NCBI RefSeq assembly: GCF_036237315.1
Contig: NZ_CP108356.1
Span: 6,143,501-6,207,500 of the forward strand
Source: Streptomyces sp. NBC_01351
Lineage (GTDB): Bacteria > Actinomycetota > Actinomycetes > Streptomycetales > Streptomycetaceae
DNA length: 64,000 nucleotides
Direction: 5' to 3'
The notes under the pieces are model-generated. The model was not told the origin of the DNA. It was given only the letters and a program-made list of their open reading frames with translations, and made no database searches. Positions 1 through 8,507 of the stretch are shown here, piece by piece. Within the stretch, counting starts at the first letter, position 1; each line of letters opens with the position of its first letter. The position numbers and the translations under genes were made by a program.

Positions 1-2
1 AG

Positions 3-719
3 GACGTGGTCTTCGGTCCGGCGAGCTCCACGCTGACGCTGCTGGGCCCCGAAGGACAGCGCGTACGGGCCACCGCGCCGCTGCCCGGCCCGTTCAACGT
101 CGCGAACACCGTCGCCGCCGTCGTCACGCTCGCCGCCGCCGGCCTCGACCCGCAGACCGCCGCCGACGGCGTCGCCGCGGTCCCCGGGGTCCCCGGGCGT
201 CTGGAGCGGGTGGACGCGGGACAGCCGTACCTGGCCGTCGTCGACTACGCCCACAAGACGGACGCCGTCGAGTCGGTGCTGCGGGCGCTGCGCGAGGTCA
301 CCACCGGCACGCTGCACATCGTCCTCGGCTGCGGCGGCGACCGGGACACCACCAAGCGCGCCCCGATGGGAGCCGCGGCCGCCCGGTACGCCGACGTGGC
401 CGTGCTGACCTCGGACAACCCCCGCTCCGAGGACCCCTTGAAGATCCTCGCCGCGATGTTCGAGGGCGCCGTGTCCGTACCGCCCGCCGAGCGGGGCACC
501 GTCCTCGTCGACGCCGACCGGGCCGCGGCCATCGCCGCCGCCGTCGCGCGCGCCGGGCCCGGTGACACCGTGCTGGTGGCCGGGAAGGGCCACGAGCAGG
601 GCCAGGAGACCGCGGGGGTCGTACGCCCCTTCGACGACCGCGAGGTGCTCCGCGCCGCGATCGAACGCCAGGCAGCAGTGCACAGCCGAGATGGCCGACA
701 GGCCGAGGTGAACCAGTGA
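3..719 (+). CDS. murE: UDP-N-acetylmuramoyl-tripeptide synthetase (MurE), 3' part
   Basis: Cytoplasmic ATP-dependent ligase that adds the third amino acid (a diaminopimelate; LL-form in Streptomyces) to UDP-MurNAc-L-Ala-D-Glu. Only the last 238 residues lie in the window; the start and the ATP-binding loop are off the left edge. Visible Mur-ligase motifs are DYAHKTDAVESVL, the GCGGDRDTTKRAPMG segment, DNPRSEDP (the DNPR motif that reads the diaminopimelate carboxylate in DAP-adding enzymes) and GKGHEQGQE near the end. The stop overlaps the murF start by four bases (GTGA), so the two are probably translationally coupled. Identification is secure from motifs and from the murF-mraY-murD context. 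Confidence 0.96.
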   Translation, partial: DVVFGPASSTLTLLGPEGQRVRATAPLPGPFNVANTVAAVVTLAAAGLDPQTAADGVAAVPGVPGRLERVDAGQPYLAVVDYAHKTDAVESVLRALREVTTGTLHIVLGCGGDRDTTKRAPMGAAAARYADVAVLTSDNPRSEDPLKILAAMFEGAVSVPPAERGTVLVDADRAAAIAAAVARAGPGDTVLVAGKGHEQGQETAGVVRPFDDREVLRAAIERQAAVHSRDGRQAEVNQ

Positions 720-2140
720 TCGCCCTTTCCCTCGCCGAGATCGCCGACATCACCGGCGGGCAACCCCACGACATACCGGATCCGTCGGTGCGGATCAGCG
801 GGCCCGTCGTCATCGACTCCCGTCAGGTGGAGGCCGGCAGCCTGTTCGCCGCCTTCGACGGCGAGCACGTCGACGGCCACGACTACGCCGAGCGCGCGGT
901 CGCCGCCGGAGCCGCGGCCGTCCTCGCGGCCCGGCCGGTCGGTGTGCCGGCCGTCGTCGTCCCCGACGTGGAGAAGGCGCTCGGCGCCCTCGCCCGGGCC
1001 GTCGTCGAGCGGCTCGGCACCGACGTGGTGGCCCTGACCGGCTCCGCCGGAAAGACCTCCACCAAGGACCTCATCGCGCAGGTCCTCCAGGCCCACGCGC
1101 CCACAGTGTGGACACCGGGCTCCCTCAACAACGAGATCGGCCTGCCGCTCACCGCGCTCAAGGCCACCGCGGAAACCCGCCACCTGGTACTGGAGATGGG
1201 GGCCCGCGGGATCGGCCACATCGCCTACCTCACCGGCCTGACCCCGCCCCGCATCGGCGTCGTCATCAACGTCGGTACCGCCCACATCGGCGAGTTCGGC
1301 GGCCGCGAGCAGATCGCCCAGGCCAAGGGCGAACTGGTCGAGGCCCTCCCGGCGGAGGCCGAGGGCGGCATCGCCGTCCTCAACGCCGACGACCCGCTGG
1401 TGCGCCCGATGGCCACCCGCACGAAGGCCCGTACGGTCCTCTTCGGCGAGGCCGAAGACGCCGAAGTGCGGGCCACCGAGGTGCGGATGACGCCGGCGGG
1501 ACAGCCCTCCTTCACACTCCACACACCGACCGGGTGCAGTGATGTGACCTTGCGGCTGTACGGTGAGCACCACGTGTCGAACGCGCTCGCCGCGGCCGCC
1601 GTAGCCCATGTACTGGGAATGTCCGTCGAAGAGATCGCCACCGCGCTCTCGGGGGCGGGCACGCTGTCCCGGTGGCGGATGGAGGTCACCGAGCGGGCGG
1701 ACGGTGTGACGATCGTCAACGACGCCTACAACGCGAATCCCGAGTCCATGCGGGCCGCACTGCGCGCACTTGCCGCGATGGGCGGCTCCGCCAGGGCGAA
1801 CGGGGGACGCACGTGGGCGGTGCTCGGCCCCATGGCCGAACTCGGTGACGCATCGCTGGCCGAGCACGACGCGGTGGGACGGCTTGCCGTCCGGCTCAAC
1901 GTGAGCAAGCTCGTAGCAGTCGGGGGCAGGGAAGCGTCCTGGCTGCAACTGGGCGCATATAACGAGGGTTCGTGGGGTGAGGAGTCGGTGCTCGTGTCCG
2001 ACGCGCAGGCGGCGGTCGACCTGTTGCGCAGTGAACTGCGCCCAGGTGACGTCGTGCTGGTGAAGGCTTCCAGGTCGGTCGGCCTGGAGCGGGTCGCGCT
2101 GGCGTTGCTGGAGCGCGAGGGCGAGGTCGCCGACCGATGA
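716..2140 (+). CDS. murF: UDP-N-acetylmuramoyl-tripeptide-D-Ala-D-Ala ligase (MurF)
   Basis: Adds D-Ala-D-Ala to the UDP-MurNAc tripeptide, the last cytoplasmic ligase step of peptidoglycan precursor synthesis. 474 residues, normal for the family. The Mur-ligase P-loop TGSAGKTSTKD is near residue 105, and the family motif NDAYNANPESMRAAL is near residue 340; an N-terminal substrate-binding domain and a C-terminal domain flank the ATPase core. The GTG start is chosen because it overlaps the murE stop (GTGA). The 3' end overlaps the mraY start by four bases (ATGA). The gene sits in the expected place in the dcw order. Confidence 0.97.
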   Translation: MIALSLAEIADITGGQPHDIPDPSVRISGPVVIDSRQVEAGSLFAAFDGEHVDGHDYAERAVAAGAAAVLAARPVGVPAVVVPDVEKALGALARAVVERLGTDVVALTGSAGKTSTKDLIAQVLQAHAPTVWTPGSLNNEIGLPLTALKATAETRHLVLEMGARGIGHIAYLTGLTPPRIGVVINVGTAHIGEFGGREQIAQAKGELVEALPAEAEGGIAVLNADDPLVRPMATRTKARTVLFGEAEDAEVRATEVRMTPAGQPSFTLHTPTGCSDVTLRLYGEHHVSNALAAAAVAHVLGMSVEEIATALSGAGTLSRWRMEVTERADGVTIVNDAYNANPESMRAALRALAAMGGSARANGGRTWAVLGPMAELGDASLAEHDAVGRLAVRLNVSKLVAVGGREASWLQLGAYNEGSWGEESVLVSDAQAAVDLLRSELRPGDVVLVKASRSVGLERVALALLEREGEVADR

Positions 2141-3207
2141 GGCAGATCCTGTTCGCCGGTGTCATCGGCATGTTCCTCACGGTCGTAGGCACCCCGCTGC
2201 TCATCAAGCTGCTGGCCCGCAAGGGCTACGGCCAGTTCATCCGGGACGACGGCCCGCGCGGCCACGCCGGGAAGAAGGGCACGCCCACCATGGGCGGCAT
2301 CTCCTTCATCCTGGCCACGATCGTCGCCTACGTCCTGACGAAGGTCATCACGGGCAGTGAGCCGACCTTCTCGGGTCTGCTCGTCCTGTTCCTGATGGCG
2401 GGCATGGGCGTGGTCGGCTACCTGGACGACTACATCAAGATCGTCAAGCGGCGCTCGCTGGGCCTGCGGGCCAAGGCCAAGATGTCCGGCCAGCTGATCG
2501 TCGGCATCGCCTTCGCGGTGCTCGCGCTCCAGTTCAAGGACTCGCGCGGGCTCACCCCGGCCTCCATGAAGCTGTCGTTCGTCACGGACTTCGGCTGGTC
2601 GATCGGCCCGGTGCTGTTCGTGGTCTGGGCGCTGTTCATGATCCTGGCGATGTCGAACGGCGTGAACCTGACCGACGGCCTCGACGGCCTGGCCACCGGC
2701 GCGGCGGTGATGGTCTTCGGCGCGTACACCTTCATCGGTGTCTGGCAGTTCCAGGAGTCCTGCGCCAACGCGGCCACGCTGACCAACCCCAACGCGTGCT
2801 TCGAGGTGCGCGACCCCCTGGACCTCGCGGTCGTCGCGTCCGCCCTGATGGGCGCCTGCTTCGGCTTCCTGTGGTGGAACACCTCGCCCGCGAAGATCTT
2901 CATGGGCGACACCGGTTCGCTGGCCCTCGGCGGCGCGCTCGCCGGTCTCGCGATCTGCTCCCGTACGGAGTTCCTGATCGCCCTGCTCGGCGGCCTTTTC
3001 GTGCTCATCACGATGTCGGTCGTCATCCAGGTCGGCTCCTTCAAGCTGACCGGCAAGCGCGTCTTCCGGATGGCACCGCTGCAGCACCACTTCGAACTCA
3101 AGGGCTGGTCCGAAGTCCTCGTCGTGGTGCGCTTCTGGATCATCCAGGGCATGTGCGTGATCGTGGGCCTCGGCCTCTTCTACGCGGGATGGGCAGCCGA
3201 AAAGTGA
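2137..3207 (+). CDS. mraY: Phospho-N-acetylmuramoyl-pentapeptide transferase (MraY)
   Basis: Integral membrane enzyme that transfers phospho-MurNAc-pentapeptide to undecaprenyl phosphate to form lipid I. 356 residues with about ten hydrophobic segments. Family motifs are visible: PRGHAGKKGTPTMGG near residue 45, YLDDYIK near residue 96 (catalytic Asp pair), MSNGVNLTDGLDGLATG near residue 172, FMGDTGSLALGG near residue 255 and the cytoplasmic loop MAPLQHHFELKGWSE near residue 312. ATG start overlaps the murF stop; the stop overlaps the downstream murD GTG. Typical actinobacterial MraY with no oddities. Confidence 0.98.
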   Translation: MRQILFAGVIGMFLTVVGTPLLIKLLARKGYGQFIRDDGPRGHAGKKGTPTMGGISFILATIVAYVLTKVITGSEPTFSGLLVLFLMAGMGVVGYLDDYIKIVKRRSLGLRAKAKMSGQLIVGIAFAVLALQFKDSRGLTPASMKLSFVTDFGWSIGPVLFVVWALFMILAMSNGVNLTDGLDGLATGAAVMVFGAYTFIGVWQFQESCANAATLTNPNACFEVRDPLDLAVVASALMGACFGFLWWNTSPAKIFMGDTGSLALGGALAGLAICSRTEFLIALLGGLFVLITMSVVIQVGSFKLTGKRVFRMAPLQHHFELKGWSEVLVVVRFWIIQGMCVIVGLGLFYAGWAAEK

Positions 3208-4814
3208 GCACCACCGATCTGGCCGGCGCGCTCGGCCCCGATGCCCTGGGCCGGTTCGGTCTGCCCGGCCGGATCACCGTGGCGGGCCTGGGCGTCAGCG
3301 GCATCAGCGCCGCCCGGGCGCTGGCCCGGCTCGGCGCGGTCGTGACCGTCGTCGACAATGGCGACGGCGACGCGCACCGGGCCCGCGCCGCGGAGCTCGC
3401 GGAGCTCGGCATCGAGACCCGCCTCGGCCGCCTGGAGGGCGGCGCCCGCGCAGGCGAGGTATTGCCCGAGGGCACCGAACTGGTCGTCACCTCGCCCGGC
3501 TGGCCGCCGCAGAGCCCGCTCTTCCTCGCCGCCGCCGAGGCGGGCGTCGACGTCGTCGGCGACGTCGAGATCGCCTGGCGGCTGCGCGGGGCCGGTGCCG
3601 AACTCCGGGCCGCCCGAGCGGCCGCGGACGCGGCCCCGGCGGGCGGTTCCGCCGCCGAGGCCGCCGAGCCGGATGCGGCCGAGCCCGCCGGCTACGCCGA
3701 GGTGCCCGTGCGCGGCGCAGCCGAGTGGCTCGCCATCACCGGCACCAACGGCAAGACCACCACCACGCAGATGCTGGCGTCGATCCTGAAGGCCGCCGGG
3801 CTGCGGACCGCGGCCGTCGGGAACATCGGGACGCCCATCATCGACGTGGTGCTCGGCGAGCAGGAGCACGACGTGCTCGCCGTCGAGCTCTCCAGCTATC
3901 AGCTGCACTGGGCGCCCTCGCTGCGCGTCCACTCCGCGGCCGTGCTCAACCTGGCCCCCGACCACCTCGACTGGCACGGCTCCATGGAGGCGTACGCCGC
4001 CGACAAGGGCCGGATCTACGAGGGCAACACGGTGGCCTGCGTCTACAACGCCGCCGACAAGGCCACCGAGGACCTGGTCGTGGAGGCCGACGTCGAGGAG
4101 GGCTGCCGGGCCATTGGCTTCACCCTCGGCGCCCCCGGCCCCTCCATGCTCGGCGTCGTCGACGGCATCCTCGTCGACCGCGCCTTCGTCGAGAACCGGC
4201 AGAAGAACGCCCAGGAACTCGCGCACGTCGAGGACGTCAACCCGCCCGCCCCGCACAACATCGCCAACGCGCTCGCCGCCGCGGCCCTGGCCCGCGCCTT
4301 CGGCGTGGAGCCGCGTGCGGTCCGCGACGGGCTGCGCGACTTCCGCCCGGACGCCCACCGCGTCGCGCACGTGGACGAGGTCGACGGGGTCACGTACGTC
4401 GACGACTCCAAGGCCACCAACACGCACGCCACCGAGGCCTCCCTCGCGTCCTTCGAGCCCGTCGTCTGGATCGCCGGCGGCCTCGCCAAGGGCGCGACCT
4501 TCGACGAGCTCGTCCAGAAGGCCGCGAAGCGGCTGCGCGCCGTGGTGCTGATCGGCGCCGACCGGGCGCTGATCGCCGAGGCGTTGGCGCGACACGCCCC
4601 CGAGGTCCCGGTCGTCGACCTCGACCGGACCGACACTGGGGCGATGCTCGCAGCCGTCCGGGAAGCGGCCCGGCTCGCCGAGCGCGGCGACACGGTCCTG
4701 CTGGCGCCCGGCTGCGCCTCGATGGACATGTTCGCGAACTACAACGAGCGTGGGGACGCGTTCGCCGACGCGGTGCGCGAACTGGCCGCGGAGAGCGCCG
4801 CGAACACGGCCTAG
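3204..4814 (+). CDS. murD: UDP-N-acetylmuramoylalanine-D-glutamate ligase (MurD) with Ala-rich insertion
   Basis: Adds D-glutamate to UDP-MurNAc-L-Ala. An N-terminal Rossmann-like domain begins VAGLGVSGISAARAL; the P-loop ITGTNGKTTTTQML is near residue 178, and DDSKATNTHATEASL lies near residue 397. I take the GTG at 3204 because it overlaps the mraY stop (GTGA), the same arrangement as its neighbours; an in-frame ATG at 3189 would add five residues. The 536-residue product is longer than the usual 450-490: residues about 128-172, between the first domain and the ATPase core, are an Ala/Glu/Pro-rich low-complexity stretch. The reading frame is intact, so this is an insertion in a linker rather than a broken gene. 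Confidence 0.95.
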   Translation: MSTTDLAGALGPDALGRFGLPGRITVAGLGVSGISAARALARLGAVVTVVDNGDGDAHRARAAELAELGIETRLGRLEGGARAGEVLPEGTELVVTSPGWPPQSPLFLAAAEAGVDVVGDVEIAWRLRGAGAELRAARAAADAAPAGGSAAEAAEPDAAEPAGYAEVPVRGAAEWLAITGTNGKTTTTQMLASILKAAGLRTAAVGNIGTPIIDVVLGEQEHDVLAVELSSYQLHWAPSLRVHSAAVLNLAPDHLDWHGSMEAYAADKGRIYEGNTVACVYNAADKATEDLVVEADVEEGCRAIGFTLGAPGPSMLGVVDGILVDRAFVENRQKNAQELAHVEDVNPPAPHNIANALAAAALARAFGVEPRAVRDGLRDFRPDAHRVAHVDEVDGVTYVDDSKATNTHATEASLASFEPVVWIAGGLAKGATFDELVQKAAKRLRAVVLIGADRALIAEALARHAPEVPVVDLDRTDTGAMLAAVREAARLAERGDTVLLAPGCASMDMFANYNERGDAFADAVRELAAESAANTA

Positions 4815-4884
4815 GCCGAGGGCTCCGGGAGCGGTTCCCTCCGGCCGGCTGCTCGCCTCGTACGAGTGGAGGGGAAGAACACAG

Positions 4885-6246
4885 ATGCCGGCCAAGCAGA
4901 TGCTGCCGGGGCGGCGGCCTTCCGCCGTGAGGGCGCAGGGCCGCAAACGCCCCGTGGTGAGCGCGAAGCGGCCCGCCGCGCGCGGGCCGCTGGCCGGGAT
5001 CCGGCGTACGCAGCGGAAGTTGCGCAAGGCGTGGGACCGACCGCTCACGGCGTATTACCTGATTTTCGGCAGCTCGCTGCTCATCACCGTGCTCGGCCTC
5101 GTGATGGTCTACTCGGCCTCCATGATCAAGGCGCTCCAGCTCGGCCTGGGCGACGCCTACTTCTTCAAGAAGCAGTTCCTGGCGGCCCTCATCGGCACCG
5201 GACTGCTGCTCCTCGCCTCCCGGATGCCCGTGAAGCTCCACCGGGCGCTGTCCTATCCGGTGCTCGCCGGCACGCTCTTCCTGATGGTCCTGGTCCAGGT
5301 CCCCGGGATAGGAGTGGCCATCAACGGCAACCAGAATTGGATCTCCCTTGGTGGTCCGTTCATGTTGCAGCCCAGTGAGTTCGGCAAACTGGCACTGATC
5401 CTGTGGGGCGCCGACCTGTTGGCGCGCAAGAGCGACAAGGGGCTGCTCAGCCAGTGGAAGCACCTCCTGGTGCCGCTGGTCCCGGTGGCCTTCCTGCTGC
5501 TCGGGCTGATCATGCTGGGCGGGGACATGGGCACCGCGATGATCCTCGGCGCGATCCTCTTCGGCCTCCTGTGGCTGGCGGGGGCGCCGACGAGGCTCTT
5601 CGTGGGGGTGCTGCTCTTCGCTGGTGCGATCGTCGCGCTGCTCATCAAGACGAGCCCGCACCGGATGGACCGGCTGGAGTGCCTCGGCGCGACGGATCCC
5701 GGCAGGAACGACCTCTGCTGGCAGGCTGTCCACGGGATCTACGCCCTCGCATCGGGCGGATGGTTCGGTTCCGGGCTGGGTGCCAGTGTGGAAAAATGGG
5801 GGCAACTACCCGAAGCCCACACGGACTTCATCTTCGCCATCACCGGGGAGGAACTGGGTCTGGCGGGGACGCTGTCGGTGCTCGCCCTGTTCGCGGCTCT
5901 AGGCTATGCGGGTATCCGCGTGGCCGGACGCACGGAGGACCCCTTCGTACGGTTTGCCGCGGGAGGCGTGACCACCTGGATCACGGCCCAGGCCGTGATC
6001 AACATCGGTGCGGTGCTCGGCCTGCTGCCGATCGCCGGAGTCCCGCTCCCGCTGTTCTCCTACGGAGGGTCAGCCCTGCTGCCGACCATGTTCGCTGTCG
6101 GACTGCTCATCGCCTTCGCGCGGGAGGAGCCGGCAGCGCGCGCGGCCCTCGCGATGCGCCAGCCGAAGACCGGCTGGCGGCGGACCGGGGTGAGATGGAA
6201 GTCGATGAGACGGCGCGTCAAGAAGCGTCCGTCCGGAGAGCGGTGA
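4885..6246 (+). CDS. ftsW: Lipid II polymerase FtsW (SEDS family)
   Basis: SEDS-family polytopic membrane glycosyltransferase that polymerises lipid II at the septum with its partner class B PBP. 453 residues: a basic cytoplasmic N-terminus of about 55 residues, then about ten hydrophobic segments. SEDS hallmarks are visible: the loop INGNQNWISLGGPFMLQPSE near residue 147, HTDFIFAITGEELG near residue 311, and GLLPIAGVPLPLFSYGGSAL near residue 380. The ATG at 4885 has a strong ribosome-binding site (GGAGGGG about 12 bases upstream). A 70-base gap separates it from murD. FtsW is preferred over RodA because of position between murD and murG. Confidence 0.95.
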   Translation: MPAKQMLPGRRPSAVRAQGRKRPVVSAKRPAARGPLAGIRRTQRKLRKAWDRPLTAYYLIFGSSLLITVLGLVMVYSASMIKALQLGLGDAYFFKKQFLAALIGTGLLLLASRMPVKLHRALSYPVLAGTLFLMVLVQVPGIGVAINGNQNWISLGGPFMLQPSEFGKLALILWGADLLARKSDKGLLSQWKHLLVPLVPVAFLLLGLIMLGGDMGTAMILGAILFGLLWLAGAPTRLFVGVLLFAGAIVALLIKTSPHRMDRLECLGATDPGRNDLCWQAVHGIYALASGGWFGSGLGASVEKWGQLPEAHTDFIFAITGEELGLAGTLSVLALFAALGYAGIRVAGRTEDPFVRFAAGGVTTWITAQAVINIGAVLGLLPIAGVPLPLFSYGGSALLPTMFAVGLLIAFAREEPAARAALAMRQPKTGWRRTGVRWKSMRRRVKKRPSGER

Positions 6247-6252
6247 ATTTCG

Positions 6253-7347
6253 GTGCATGTCGTACTCGCCGGTGGGGGGACCGCCGGCCACATCGAGCCG
6301 GCGCTCGCCCTCGCGGACGCCCTGCGCAGGCAGGACCCTTCAGTGGGCATCACCGCCCTCGGCACGGAGCGCGGACTTGAGACCCGCCTGGTGCCGGAAC
6401 GCGGCTACGAGCTGGGGCTGATCCCCGCCGTACCGCTGCCCCGCAAGCCCACGCCCGAGCTGATCACCGTCCCCGGACGGCTGCGCGGCACCATCAAGGC
6501 CGCGGAGGAGATCCTCCTGCGCACCAAGGCCGACTGCGTCGTCGGCTTCGGCGGCTACGTGGCCCTGCCCGGCTACCTCGCCGCCAAGCGGCTCGGGGTG
6601 CCGATCATCGTCCACGAGGCCAACGCCCGGCCGGGACTGGCCAACAAGATCGGCTCCCGGTACGCGCACGCCGTCGCGGTCTCCACGCCCGACAGCAAGC
6701 TGCGTGGCGCCCGCTACGTGGGCATCCCGCTGCGCCGGTCCATCTCCACCCTCGACCGGGCCGCGGTCCGCCCCGAGGCCCGCGCCGCCTTCGGCCTGGA
6801 CCCCAACCTGCCGACGCTGCTGGTCTCCGGCGGCTCGCAGGGCGCCCGCCGCCTCAACGAGGTCATCCAGCAGGTCGCTCCGACCCTCCAGCGCTCCGGG
6901 ATCCAGATCCTGCACGCCGTCGGGCCGAAGAACGAACTGCCGCGTGTCGACAACATGCCCGGGATGCCGCCCTACGTGCCGGTACCGTACGTGGACCGGA
7001 TGGATCTCGCGTACGCCGCCGCCGACATGATGCTGTGCCGCGCGGGTGCGATGACCGTCGCCGAACTCTCCGCCGTCGGGCTCCCCGCCGCCTACGTCCC
7101 GCTGCCGATCGGCAACGGCGAACAGCGGCTCAACGCCCAGCCGGTGGTGAAGGCCGGTGGCGGCCTGCTCGTGGACGACGCGGAGCTGACGCCCCAGTGG
7201 GTGCTCAGCCAGGTCCTCCCGGTGCTGTCCGACCCGCACCGCCTGTACGAGATGTCCCGCGCGGCCGGCGAGTTCGGCCGCAGGGACGCCGACGAGCTGC
7301 TGGTCGGAATGGTGTACGAGGCGATCGCGGCGCACAGGAGCCGCTGA
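6253..7347 (+). CDS. murG: UDP-GlcNAc:lipid I N-acetylglucosaminyltransferase (MurG)
   Basis: Peripheral membrane glycosyltransferase (GT28) that converts lipid I to lipid II. 364 residues, GTG start six bases after the ftsW stop. N-terminal glycine-rich loop [35 protein letters not shown] near residue 117; second-domain loop [14 protein letters not shown] near residue 192; and the UDP-GlcNAc-binding segment [17 protein letters not shown] near residue 262. Length and order match the family. It closes the precursor-synthesis block and is followed directly by ftsQ. Confidence 0.97.
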   Translation: MHVVLAGGGTAGHIEPALALADALRRQDPSVGITALGTERGLETRLVPERGYELGLIPAVPLPRKPTPELITVPGRLRGTIKAAEEILLRTKADCVVGFGGYVALPGYLAAKRLGVPIIVHEANARPGLANKIGSRYAHAVAVSTPDSKLRGARYVGIPLRRSISTLDRAAVRPEARAAFGLDPNLPTLLVSGGSQGARRLNEVIQQVAPTLQRSGIQILHAVGPKNELPRVDNMPGMPPYVPVPYVDRMDLAYAAADMMLCRAGAMTVAELSAVGLPAAYVPLPIGNGEQRLNAQPVVKAGGGLLVDDAELTPQWVLSQVLPVLSDPHRLYEMSRAAGEFGRRDADELLVGMVYEAIAAHRSR

Positions 7348-7363
7348 GGCAGGAGGCACAGGA

Positions 7364-8230
7364 GTGGCCGGAGCGACGACCGCACAGCGCGGCAACCCGG
7401 GCTCTGACCGGTCCGCCCGCAAGGGCACCGGCTCTCCCAAGCCACCCAAGCCGCCCAAGGCGCCCAAATCCGGTAAGCCACCCAAGTCGGAGAAGAGAGT
7501 CGGCCCACGGGGCCCCGGCGCGCGTACGCGCCGCGGCCCCGTGGTGCTGGCCTCCCTGGCCGCCGCGGTGCTCCTCGCCGCGGGCGGCACCTGGGTGCTC
7601 TATGGGTCCTCCTGGCTGCGCGTCGAGAAGGTCACCGCCGCCGGCACGGAGGTGCTGACCCCCGAACAGGTGCTCGCCGCCGCGGCGGTGCCCGTCGGCG
7701 CGCCCATGGTGAGCGTGGACACCGACGAGATCGAGAACCGGGTCCGCGGCCGGCTGCCCCGCATCGATTCGGTCGACGTGGTACGGGCCTGGCCGCACGG
7801 AATCGGGCTGAAAGTGACGGAACGCAAACCCGTCCTGCTCATCAAAAAGGACGCCAACTTCGTGGAAGTGGACGCTTCGGGTGTGCGATTCGACACGATC
7901 CCGAAAGCGCCGGCCGGTGTTCCGGTCCTCGAATTGAACGCGGGGGCCTCCCCGAGCGTCCGCCGCTTCGACGAGGAACGGCTGCTGCACGAGGCCGTGC
8001 TCGTCGCGGGCGCCCTCCCGGAGCCGATCGCGAAGGCGACCGTGCAGGTCAAGGTGGGTTCGTACGATTCGGTCGTACTGGAGCTCACCGGGGGGCGGAC
8101 GGTGATGTGGGGGAGCGGCGAACAGAGCGAAGCGAAGGGTCGTGCGCTGACAGCCCTGTTGAAGGCCGCGCCCAAGGCCGGTCACTTCGACGTGAGCGTC
8201 CCCACCGCCCCTGCCGTGTCCGGGAGTTGA
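7364..8230 (+). CDS. ftsQ: Cell division protein FtsQ
   Basis: Bitopic divisome protein. 288 residues: a Lys/Pro-rich cytoplasmic tail (about residues 20-60, with repeated PKPP-type units), one transmembrane helix around residues 61-81, then an extracytoplasmic POTRA-type domain (VEKVTAAGTEVLTPEQVLAA) and the FtsQ beta domain. GTG start with an AGGAGGCACAG-type ribosome-binding site immediately upstream. Sixteen bases after murG, upstream of ftsZ. Sequence conservation of FtsQ is low in general; the call rests on topology, the POTRA segment and position. Confidence 0.93.
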   Translation: MAGATTAQRGNPGSDRSARKGTGSPKPPKPPKAPKSGKPPKSEKRVGPRGPGARTRRGPVVLASLAAAVLLAAGGTWVLYGSSWLRVEKVTAAGTEVLTPEQVLAAAAVPVGAPMVSVDTDEIENRVRGRLPRIDSVDVVRAWPHGIGLKVTERKPVLLIKKDANFVEVDASGVRFDTIPKAPAGVPVLELNAGASPSVRRFDEERLLHEAVLVAGALPEPIAKATVQVKVGSYDSVVLELTGGRTVMWGSGEQSEAKGRALTALLKAAPKAGHFDVSVPTAPAVSGS

Positions 8231-8507
8231 CTCCCGGTCGAACAGCGGAGCACCCTGGTTGGCCAGCGATACGGGTGATCACATAGGGTGAAAAGAAAAA
8301 CGGGAGGTTCGGCGTGTTCGTTGAACACGCGCTACTTGTCGACTTAGTGTCCTGTTCGGAAGAGTCCAAGGAACAGACACACCCCTAACCCTAAACTTCA
8401 GGGTGAGGGTTCGGGTCGGCGCGTTCGGACCGTCCCTATTTCGGCATCAGTCGTCGCAACGCAGGCCGCGAGGCGACGACACGTAATCGAGGCGAGAGGC
8501 CTTCGAC
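8231..8507 (+). promoter_or_regulatory. ftsZ upstream regulatory region
   Basis: 277 bases between ftsQ and ftsZ, much longer than other gaps in the cluster and less GC-rich in the middle. In Streptomyces ftsZ is known to be read from several promoters, one of them developmentally controlled. A BldD-type box lies at 8279-8291. A plausible promoter is TTGAAC (8321-8326) with TAGTGT (8345-8350), 18 bases apart. A second possible -10 (TAGGGT, 8284-8289) sits inside the BldD box. Transcription start sites cannot be fixed from sequence alone. Confidence 0.7.
8279..8291. promoter_or_regulatory. Candidate BldD binding site
   Basis: The 13 bases read TCACATAGGGTGA, a perfect match to the palindromic BldD consensus TnAC-N5-GTnA. 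BldD with cyclic-di-GMP represses sporulation genes during vegetative growth in Streptomyces, and ftsZ is a known target in that genus. The site overlaps a possible -10 element (TAGGGT). That this copy is functional is inference. Confidence 0.65.

Noticed and set aside
245..1948. Long minus-strand open frame across murE and murF
   Set aside because: Composition artefact of GC-rich DNA; the plus strand carries clear Mur-ligase motifs.
3189..3191. Upstream ATG as murD start
   Set aside because: GTG at 3204 overlaps the mraY stop in the same way as neighbouring gene pairs; the ATG would only add five residues.
8382..8412. Telomere-like AACCCTAA and AGGGTGAGGGTT near ftsZ
   Set aside because: Only one imperfect inverted repeat inside a promoter region; internal chromosome context and no telomere palindromes.
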